64,000 nucleotides of DNA from NCBI GenBank assembly GCA_013368375.1, contig JAACJP010000045.1, forward strand, positions 186,001 through 250,000, in the 5' to 3' direction. Origin of the DNA: Tricholomella constricta (Eukaryota > Basidiomycota > Agaricomycetes > Agaricales > Lyophyllaceae). Shown piece by piece: positions 32,928 through 41,301 of this stretch (position 1 is the first letter of the stretch; each line of letters begins with the position of its first letter). The notes under the pieces were generated by a model. The model saw only the letters and a list, made by a program, of their open reading frames with translations, was not told where the DNA came from and ran no database searches. Made by a program: the position numbers and the translations under genes.

Positions 32928-35900
32928 CTACAAACCGATCCAACTACTGCGGCCGCCGGGATTGTGCAAACTGGTCTGGCCAATCTTCACCGTCTCATAA
33001 ACGAGGGAGGCATCAAAGCTCCCATATCTACTCTTCTGCAAAAACATAGAATCATCTGCATCTATGAGCGGGCTCAGCACAGCGGCCGAGGGGGAAGCCG
33101 AGACCCAGGGCGCCGAGCTTAGACTTGGCGAGCGTTGATGCCCGGAATCTGGCTGCGCAATGGACGGGCTGGACAAAAAAGACTCAGCATGCCATTCATA
33201 CCACACCTGACGGTCCGTCGTGAGGCGCCAGATGGACACCTGCAGTTCTGAGTTGCTCGGTAGGTAAAGGGGTTCCTAGACAGTTATCGCTGTTGGTATC
33301 ATTGACAATTTGTTCAAAAAGCACTGACTTTGAAAGGAAAGAAGAGGGGGAACCAGCTCAGCATGTCTTTTGATATTTGATCTTTGCGATGGGGATGAAT
33401 GCTGAGACCGATATTCCCGTACAGCACCTGTCGATGTCACGGTATAAGGTACACGGGCGCACGCGCCAAGACATATTTACTTACAGCTTCGAAGTATCCA
33501 GCCAATCCACTAAGTAGAACTTCGTAAGCGCGCATCATCGTATATGCCAAACTCCAAAATAAAACGCACTGCAAAACTCCGGCATGAGGGATATAGAAGT
33601 TCAGTTTCGCCGAGCGAGCATTATGGCTGTTCGTCTTCGGCAGGCCTGTCACGCACACCTGTTAGCGATCCTCCTTGTCAAGATTCAAGCTCCCCGACCT
33701 CGAGAATCAAGTACAGGGTCTGTCCGCGGATGCTCGAACTCCCAGCATTCCTGTATCCGCGGTCCACATTTCCCGCTCAGCCCACCACCATCACCACTGA
33801 GTATATTGACAGCCTGGAACATCACGACATATGGCGTTTCCAGGCTCTTCAGGTCCTTCGTGGCGCGCGCCTCATTGAACAGTTTCGATGACGATAAAGG
33901 CGCGAGATGCGCTGTGTACGACGACGGTATGGAAATACCTTCCGCTACAAATTGATTTAGCTGAGAGAGAACGACTGTCGTTGACAAAGTGGCGGCCACT
34001 CACGTTTCAAAAACCTCATAGCCCCATCAAGGCACTCGGGACTCAGCTCGTTATCCCCAAACGAGCCCAGGAGCTCGCTCACAAGGATGTCCGCCTGTTC
34101 GGGCACATCTATAAATCGCACGTCGCCGAACAAAAGATGAACCATGTCCCCCCACTCGCGCGCTTTCTTGTCCTGTAACCTGTCGTTCTTGATGTCAGAA
34201 ATTACGAAACACAAGATGCAAAAAATGCACTGACGTGACGTAGGCGTTGGGATTTTTCTCGATGGCGTAAATGAAGGCATCGCGCCGTGAACGCTCGATG
34301 GCTTTCAGACATCGGGCAACTAGAGGACCGCGTCCAGCACCTGCTATGCAAAATACGCTGTACAACTCGATCAGCAACTCGATCGAACTGTACGTAAGGA
34401 GGGATTTACACTTTGCCCTCGCCCGTCCATTCAAGCAAAGCGTGGTACATAGCCTAAAAGTTCGCATCAGCAATGAACATGCAGTAACAAACGAAAGACG
34501 GCTTCTACCTCCTCATACTGGCGATATTTGACCGGATCCTGCTCAAACGTCTGATACGTGACACTTTGCAAGTTATCCATCAAGGGCTAGACGTCCGGGC
34601 ATGAGCCTCTCCGCAGACGATCTGAGTAGCATTTTCCCCAAACTTACCTGCAACGGCGCCTGTAAATAATCCTGGTACCCCTGCGCAAAATTCTCGACTG
34701 TGCCCGTGCGTTTCATAGCCTGTACAACAGGACTCGTCTGTTCTAGATGGCGCACATACTGCGCGTACGCAGACTCGCCACCGCGGGAGTGCTGTCCCGT
34801 GTTCGCCGAAGACAGTATTACTGTTGGGTGGTGCTGAGAGAAAAACAAGGAACAAGTAAATCCTTCAGAGATAAGTCGTCGAGGGGAGTAACGGGGGACT
34901 TGCGATCATGCATTCTCGGATGAACGATTGCGTCGTTTTTGGGAGCACGGGGTAGCCCTTGCCGTTTGCGATGAAGGTGGATGCGGGGAGGAGGATGTTG
35001 CGGACGGATTCTGCAGCCCATTTGCTTAAGACGCCGATGGTGCTTGGGAGGGGTGGGGCGAGATCCAATGCTGGAATATGATTCGGTGAGCTGATCGTGG
35101 TTGTTAGATAGAAGGAAGGACATACTGAGCGTTAACCGCGTGTTGTAGTCGCACATGGATCGAATGAGATCCCACATTTCCCATGTCGCGTTCAACTCGC
35201 CTTCTGGAGCAGCAGAAAGCTTTTCTGAGGAACTCCCTGATATAACAAGCCGTGGCGCTGACCGAGAAGGGGGCAAGGACCCAGAGGCTGCGATGCTCTC
35301 TGTGCTGAGGAGTGACGACGTGGTAGAACTAGTCTGGAGTACAGATGGATTATAGATAGGTAGCCGAATAGATAGATGTATATACGGGGTATTTTTGAGG
35401 CACGAGTTGACGATGCGGGCGTATGATGCGACATGGTCACGATTCCTGGGGGCGGGGAGAATAGCGGACTGCACATTGAGGTACGAAGCATACGCGAGCT
35501 CCTGCTGGAGGGCCTGCAGGTGGATACGAGAAGTGAGCCTACAAAACTGGGGGTTATACAGCGCGACAGCAGGGGAGGATCCACGTACGATCTCAGCATC
35601 ATGGCGCACCCAGTCGTCCGTCGCATCGAGTTCCAGCCATTCCGACACCATGACGGTCACCCCTTCCGCCTCATCTACCACACCCATCTTAGAGTCAGTC
35701 TTCGCCCATTCAAAGACCCAAAGATGCACGTACCCAATCGTGTAAGCGTCACCTCATCGTTCATGAACGACGGACGCGATCGCCACACCTCGGCCTTCTG
35801 TTCTGCCACGATTTCGCTGTCGCGGTCGCTGCCTGCGGGGAGAAGGCACATATCTGCCCAGCGCGTCTTCCATTTGTCCGTCGTCAGCGGCAAGGCTATG

Positions 35901-36046
35901 GCATCGTACCCCTTGGTTCGTGCCCCCGCGAGGACCTGGAGCACGGGTGTCTCGTAAGTCCTGACATCGTGGTGAGTATGGGCATTGGCAATGTCCTCGA
36001 GCGTGAGGAAGGCGGAGATGGTGGCGGAGCCGCTCCAGGACGCCAT
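32928..36046 (-). CDS. PRMT5: Protein arginine N-methyltransferase 5 (Skb1/Hsl7 family)
   Basis: PRMT5 makes symmetric dimethylarginine on histones and splicing proteins. Fourteen exons (complement 35734-36046, 35589-35674, 35126-35513, 34904-35070, 34648-34833, 34509-34586, 34410-34453, 34235-34357, 34004-34179, 33699-33944, 33570-33645, 33485-33509, 33329-33427, 32928-33275) give 784 residues. The N-terminal TIM barrel is followed by the methyltransferase core: SAM-binding [14 protein letters not shown], the double-E hairpin [31 protein letters not shown] and the C-terminal barrel ending [19 protein letters not shown]. The intron at 34834-34903 has a GC donor (GCAAGT). A Ser-rich insert lies at about residue 220-250. 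All key residues are present, so the gene looks functional. Confidence 0.96.
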
Positions 36047-36146
36047 GGCACGAAATCAACGGAAACGATGCCAGATTAGATCGAAAATATGTAAACAAGC
36101 AACGTGAACGTGAAACCTTCACGCCAGCTTGTGCAGTATACATGAT
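36047..36146. promoter_or_regulatory. Divergent promoter between PRMT5 and the HNH-type gene
   Basis: The two ATG codons point away from each other and are only 100 bp apart, so both genes must share or interleave their core promoters. I see no clear TATA box; the assignment rests on geometry alone. Confidence 0.5.
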
Positions 36147-37343
36147 ATGGCCACCAACATTGACCTCTGGATATCACTCGATGATACACCACAGCTCGCG
36201 CTATCCATCCCTGTTAACGAATGTCAACGCTTCTCAATACATCCTCTGACCTGGTTACGCTATATCGGGTTCACAATCTATGGCAGTGAAGGCCACATCT
36301 CCACCTCACCCGATGGTGCAGAAGTCGATTATTATCAAACTGCTATACACCCTGGTGTTTATTACTATGTATCACAAGGCGAGTCATGTTTTAAAGTGTC
36401 TGAACAGCCCTCGTTCACCCTCAAACATCAGAGCCGCTTCTACTTGACCCCAATATGATGGACGATAGAACCTCAGACGCGTCATCGATCTCGGTCCCCG
36501 CAGCCAGGGTGATTTCATGGCTAGTGTGAAGGGTCGCGACGTAACCTGTGTGATGTCTGATTCCACGACCGCTATGGCGTACCATATCATTCCTCATGCC
36601 AAGGGGCACCAGGTGTGTCCTTAATATATCTCAAATCATTCTAAGCTCTTACTCCAGGCCAAGTACACTATTAATCTTGCCAGACATCGGCATGAAGTTC
36701 TGGGTCCACCCTTAGAAACCATAAACGATACTCGCAATGGCATTCTGCTTACCAGGACTCTGCACATGCCTTTTGGGGCTTCTGTCGTTGCATTTCTAAA
36801 AGTTAGTCATTTAATCCTTCCGACTCTATGTTGTTAAACTATCTCATAGACCCCCAATTTTGCAATGACTGTCAATGATGTGGACCTTGTTACGCAACCC
36901 ACTGTTGATCATCTTGGTTTCACAGTACATCCCTCAGACGCAAATGAGTCGCCTAACGTTTCAACACTTTAATCTCCACGATCCTTTAGTTGCGTGCTTT
37001 GCTCCTCACAATTCCGACGCAAGACAATCATATAGTGATGATTGGCCCCCTCCTCTGATTTTCGATGTTGCCTATGGCTGTGCCGTCTTCAAAATGTGCC
37101 CAGCTTTATAGACTTAGTCCGAGGACGCACCAGGAATATCTACTACGACGATGTAGTCAACGGGCCGCCAGACATGCTCAGCGGAAGGTCCGTCAAGCAA
37201 GCATCACAGATGACCCTGATTTTGCTGACATGAACTTGGCGTTATGGATGCACAATTCAAGGAGGGGTCAGCGACAAGCACATGCAGTCAAAGCAGATAA
37301 ATCTTGTGAGAAAGCCCGAGCATGGCTTGATTCTACGGAGTAG
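36147..37343 (+). pseudogene. HNH-endonuclease-domain protein, frame-broken
   Basis: Exons 36147-36395, 36469-36612 and 36658-36801 join cleanly (83, 48 and 48 codons) and a fourth starts at 36850. The HNH_2-type core is visible: KGRDVTCVMSDSTTAMAYHI then IPHAKGHQ, the second half PPLETINDTRNGILLTRTLH and MPFGASVVAFLK. This family is expanded in mushrooms; its function is unknown. After FTVHPSDANESPN the frame changes (about 36955-36970, in-frame TAA at 36970-36972), continues as HNSDARQSYSDDWPPPLIFD, and changes again near 37090 before a basic tail ending at 37343. Two apparent 1-nt lesions without usable introns suggest recent decay or sequence error. Confidence 0.6.
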
Positions 37344-37357
37344 TCTACTAGTCGAGC

Positions 37358-37474
37358 TACACTGTATCGAGTCACTTGATGTAGCGAACGCATACAATGT
37401 ATCGACTCAGTTGGGCCAGTGGCTCGCGGGTTTCTGTAGTATTGTCTGAACCCACTACAATGTATCGACTCGGT
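37358..37474 (+). repeat. Three copies of a 19-bp direct repeat
   Basis: TACACTGTATCGAGTCACT (37358-37376), TACAATGTATCGACTCAGT (37393-37411) and TACAATGTATCGACTCGGT (37456-37474) share a TACAATGTATCGACTC core with one to four differences. Start-to-start spacings are 35 and 63 bp, so it is not a simple tandem array. Confidence 0.75.
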
Positions 37475-37503
37475 CGGTGTCAGCGGGCCCGCTAAAATAC
37501 AGA

Positions 37504-37613
37504 ATGTTACGGCAACTTGAGGGCAACCACATAAACATAAGTAGCATTGCCAAATGTTGCGGTACATCACATAGCAACTGCCAATGTGACGGCAACTTCA
37601 CGGCGAACACGTA
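37504..37613 (+). repeat. Pair of 30-bp imperfect direct repeats
   Basis: ATGTTACGGCAACTTGAGGG at 37504 (to 37533) and ATGTGACGGCAACTTCACGG at 37584 (to 37613) agree at most positions over 30 bp, 80 bp apart. A weaker third copy (ATGTTGCGGTACATCACATA) lies at 37553. Confidence 0.65.
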
Positions 37614-37951
37614 GGCACAGGAGTATGTCGTATGTCGTGTGGTTCACGCGAGAAACGAAACGCCGCGCCGGACGGCGAGCAACCTTGTGGCCTGATGCTG
37701 CTCTGAAACGGTGTGTCAGACGAGTCCTCGCGAGGGAACCTTACAGTACTAGTGTCGAGCAATTCGTGTCTGTGCATCACTCCATTTCTGGCGTCGGAAG
37801 CGCCAGGTCGCGTGCACGATGCCGTCTCTTGACAAGGAGCTCTTGGGGGCGGATATAGGGCAGTGATCAAGATAATACCATTGTAGGCAGAATCGACACA
37901 TCTATAACTCATTCTCCCTTGGTAAGAATATCCGTGTCGTAAGCCCAGAAA

Positions 37952-39592
37952 TTACTGCCTGCCTGGCGGAGGCGGTGGTGGGAGCTGGAAATCCTCAAAG
38001 CCCCACTCAGATGTGATCGCGGGAAGCCCTAGCGACGACTTGCCTACCGGTTGTTTGCGTGTGGGGGCTTGAGCGATGGGGGCCTGTCTTGGGGACGATG
38101 GTGGCGGCGTACCCATCGGCACACCAGCCTCGCACGGCGTGGGTGCGGGTGCGGGTTCCGTTGGAGTGGGAGTGGCAGGGGGCGAGGAGGGTGCTGCTGC
38201 ATTGGTGCCCCCTCCCCCTCCCACGGACAAGGCCTGCAACGAACGTGACAAGGAACTAGGGATAATCTCCGCCTCAGCGTCAAGCCACAAAAGGGCAGAA
38301 CGGAAGCCATCTCACTGGATCTGCTGATTCCGTAGCCGGCTCCAATTCTTGCATGCCTCCTTGAACTGCAGGAATATCGTCGCGAGGTCGTTGTAGAACT
38401 ATAGGAGAAAGGAACGGAGTTAAGCCAGGAACGAGCTTGGAGCTGATGATGATTGACGCCCATATCGGGCGCGCAACGAACACCCACTTTGAACCCTTCA
38501 TCGAGGTTCCGCGTTATCTCACGGTACTTGTGGTAGGGCAGATCAAGGGACTGCAGCGCGTGTTCGCGCTCCTTTACCGCAGGATCATCTTTCCGCGATT
38601 GCAGGAATAGCTCGTTGCGGCGCTACACATAAAAAATATAAGCAGCCACGTTGCGTTTGAACAAAACAAATGCCGTAACGAAGCCGAGTCGAGAGCCCAC
38701 CCACGTACCTGGATCTCAGCCAAAATATCGGCCATCTCCCCAAGGAACCGATCAAACTTCGCAAACTCTTCGTCCGACACGTCCTCGAACATCGCAGGCG
38801 TCACCTCCACCAGCACGCATCACGCGCTCTTCAGTGTTGTTTGCGGCCGCCAACGCCTGCGCACGCCGCACCAGCTGCTCCCGCGCACGATGCACGTCGT
38901 CCAGCGCCTCGATCTGCACGCGCAGTGCCCGTGCGTGCGTCTGCGTCTGCTTCCCCTGCGCCGTGGGTGCAGCCGAGGATGAAATCGTGGACGACGGGAT
39001 GGACGTCTCGAGGTCCTCCTGTGAGTCTTCGGCATCAGGATGGGACCACCATTTTTGGGGCACTTGGAGCACGCACCTCGATCCATGTGAGTTCCACGAT
39101 GTTTCGTTCCCACTCGTCCCATTTCTGTCGCACCGTCTCGTCGCTCATCGCCGCTTGCGCCAGAATCGCACGGTTTCGCTTCTCCTTCTCGACTAGCTCG
39201 ACGTTGGCCTCGTGCGAGGGCAGTCGATCAAGTGTTGTGTGTTTTCGAGCGGCTTCGTCCTCCGATGCCTCATTGCCAAGTATATCCATTGCCTGGGAAA
39301 AGGAGATATAAAAGTCATCAGCAAAATGGGGCACGCACCCCGCAAACGCTTTGCGTCCGACGGACTTACTTCATCGAGGATAGCTTGGTCGTGCTGGGCG
39401 AGCCGCTGAACGTCCTCGGTGACCTTGGCAGGTCCGGTCTCCAGCCGCACCTCTTCAGCCTTTCTGAGCAAACTCGGAGGTTGAGCAGCTGAAGGGCTCT
39501 GCCGCCATGTTATGATTAGGGCATGGAAAGCAGACCAATGCGCCTGACTCACTCATCTGCGGCATCTTGCAATTCGCTCACTATGATGAGAT
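37952..39592 (-). pseudogene. 5'-truncated BRO1/Rim20 (ALIX-like) V-domain fragment
   Basis: Rim20/Bro1 proteins act in ESCRT-linked pH signalling and endosomal sorting. Only the C-terminal V-domain is here, in exons (complement) about 39562-39592 (SELQDAAD), 39370-39498 (PPSLLRKAEEVRLE), 39077-39292 (MDILGNEASEDEAARK, AAMSDETVRQKWDEWERN), about 38812-39018, about 38709-38811 (PAMFEDVSDEEFAKFDRF), 38488-38622 (KEREHALQSLDLPYHKYREI), 38316-38398 and 37952-38255 (Pro-rich tail ending LPPPPPPGRQ). The BRO1 domain that should precede is absent; two tRNA-Asp genes and the ankyrin gene occupy that space. Between VMRAGGG and VEVTPAMF (about 38800-38815) the frame changes with no possible intron. I read it as a truncated, frameshifted remnant, although the 3' exons are well preserved. 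Confidence 0.65.
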
Positions 39593-39733
39593 TATGTAGA
39601 TCGAAACTTTGTAAACAAGTCGTCAGCAATCTTTTTTGAACATTCATGCCGGAGTACTTACAACAAACAAGCCGTAGAGCAGCCGCTCGGTCGACACTGA
39701 CTCATAGGCTTGCTGTTGGTGACGGCCATCATG

Positions 39734-39817
39734 TCTTTGCTAGTATATCGGTTAGTACACGCGCTTGTCATTTAGTCGAGGACGCGCGAAAGCTGGGTTC
39801 GACTCCCAGGCAGAGAG
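39734..39817 (+). tRNA. tRNA-Asp (GTC) with 12-nt intron
   Basis: The acceptor stem TCTTTGC pairs with GCAGAGA, with discriminator G at 39817. The D-arm TAGTATATCGGTTAGTAC, the anticodon stem CGCGC/GCGCG with loop TTGTCA (anticodon GTC at 39767-39769) and the T-arm CTGGGTTCGACTCCCAG are all canonical. A 12-nt insertion after position 37 (39771-39782, TTTAGTCGAGGA) is at the standard nuclear tRNA intron site. A T-run follows (TATTTTTTTG), a Pol III terminator. Confidence 0.94.
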
Positions 39818-39940
39818 TATTTTTTTGTCCCTCTCCATCTCTGGCGTCGCTCGGTTCTCATCGCTTTTCCAAGGATGCCCAACAGCTGAGTGTTGCTCGC
39901 GGTGTGACATCTGTGTTCCATGATGAGGCGTTTTTCAACA

Positions 39941-40024
39941 TCTTTGCTAGTATATCGGTTAGTACACGCGCTTGTCATCAAGTCTCAGACGCGCGAAAGC
40001 TGGGTTCGACTCCCAGGCAGAGAG
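39941..40024 (+). tRNA. tRNA-Asp (GTC), second copy, different 12-nt intron
   Basis: The exonic sequence is identical to the copy 207 bp upstream. The intron (40-nt after the start, 39978-39989, TCAAGTCTCAGA) has the same length and position but a different sequence. It is followed directly by GGATTTTTTTT, a Pol III terminator. Anticodon GTC is at 39974-39976. Confidence 0.94.
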
Positions 40025-40335
40025 GATTTTTTTTGACGCTGCGGACGGTGAATCGATTTAAATACTGGATGTTACTGCTCTCTGAGTATGTTCATGAAAG
40101 ACGGGATGGTTCCACGGCTGTCAAGAGATCGAAGCACGATGATCCCTGATCGTCATTGCCAGTTGTGATCACGATCACGGCACGGACCCTTCCAAGCTCT
40201 GATCATGATCGGCGCACCAAGTGCATGTTATTTCTCCCACCCCCCGAGTAGCTAAAAACCCAAATCCAAAATGAAAGCAGTGCATTACAAGTTTATGAGA
40301 TCGAGCGTTCATACGATCAATCCATAGTCCTGACC
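40025..40335. other. Intergenic region downstream of the tRNA pair
   Basis: This 0.3-kb gap contains the terminator of the second tRNA-Asp gene and the 3' UTR of the minus-strand ankyrin gene. It contains no BRO1-domain sequence on either strand. Confidence 0.5.
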
Positions 40336-41222
40336 TTACGCGCCTCCGTCCATCCTTGGTCGTTTGGCAGGGCTCTCCACAGGGACGTCGTCGTCCTCGG
40401 TCATCTGGAAGCCGGCGACGACGCCCTCGAGGACGGTGCGGGACACGGCCTGGCGCAGCTCCTCGTCGGGATCGCGCCCCTCGGCGGTAGCACGTTGCAT
40501 GATGTCCTCCACAGAGGCCATTAGCGCGTTTGTAAGCTGCTCCGAGGCCGCGTTCTGCTGGTGCTGCGATGGGGGGGCAGTCCCGTTGGTGGTGGAGGTG
40601 GAGGAAGGGGTGACGAGGGTTCGGAGAAAGGAGGCGACGTGTGGGAAGTCTTCTGTTAGGTGCTCGATGGGCTGGGACGGGGGTTAAGAGGGATTGGGAC
40701 GGGAGTAAGACTACGCACGGAGACGCCCTCGTTGTTGCGGCGGTCAATGGTCGCGCCGTGGTCGACGAGCAGGCGAGCAGTGTCGATATTCTCGACGGTG
40801 TAGAGCGGGGTATCGCCGTCGCCGTCTGTGATGTTGACATCGCCACCTGGTGTTGTTTCAGGGAGGGTGGAGGGGGAAGGGATGGGAGGACGGACCGCGG
40901 GATATGAGATACGATAGGACGTCGAGCTGACCGTAGGAAGCTGCAGCGTGCCTGGGCGGTTGAGTTGGATTGGGTTGGTTGAGAGGTTCGTGCTCACATG
41001 GGGGTGTAGGTGAAGGGGTCCGGTTGGTTTGGGGAGAGTGCTGGATGGAGAAGAGATGGTGGATGTGATGGTTAGATAGGATGAAACGACTTGCATTGTT
41101 GGTCGATAAGATGCTGGTGCGAGGCGGAGGTGAGGACGGACACGAGGATGTTAAGAGGAACGACAGACTTGAACTCGGGCAAGGTCGCCGTCGCCTGCTG
41201 CAATCCAAATATTTTTTTGCAT
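40336..41222 (-). CDS. Small ankyrin-repeat protein
   Basis: Six exons (complement 41169-41222, 41095-41113, 40998-41040, 40896-40951, 40719-40846, 40336-40671) give 211 residues. Ankyrin units are NIWIAAGDGDLARVQHLIDQ, YTPMHAAASYGQLDVLSYLI, NITDGDGDTPLYTVENIDTA and RLLVDHGATIDRRNNEGVSP. The layout matches the short fungal ankyrin proteins related to yeast YCR051W, whose function is unknown. The second exon is 19 nt and is followed by a GC-AG intron (41041-41094, donor GCAAGT). The tail is acidic and ends with a possible basic nuclear-type patch (SPAKRPRMDG). The start ATG is the first in frame and lies 80 bp from the divergent regulator gene. Confidence 0.87.
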
Positions 41223-41301
41223 GGTTAGAAGCCAGATGCGGGTGTCTCAGTTGGAAAGTGATCGCAATCGTGATTTGCCGACATCCCCTTCTCCTCCCGC
41301 C
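41223..41301. promoter_or_regulatory. Divergent promoter between the ankyrin and WC-2-like genes
   Basis: Only 79 bp separate the two start codons, which face away from each other. Both 5' UTRs and core promoters must overlap. No TATA-like element is obvious. Confidence 0.5.

Larger units (their letters stand above)
37344..37951. other. Repeat-bearing intergenic region
   Basis: This 0.6-kb region lies between two convergent, apparently broken genes. It carries three copies of a 19-bp word (37358-37474), a perfect 12-bp palindrome AGCGGGCCCGCT at 37482-37493 and a second 30-bp imperfect repeat pair (37504-37613). No coding signal is visible. Confidence 0.5.

Noticed and set aside
37344..37613. 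CRISPR-like array
   Set aside because: Three repeats with unequal spacing and mismatches in a eukaryotic genome; no leader and no regular spacers.
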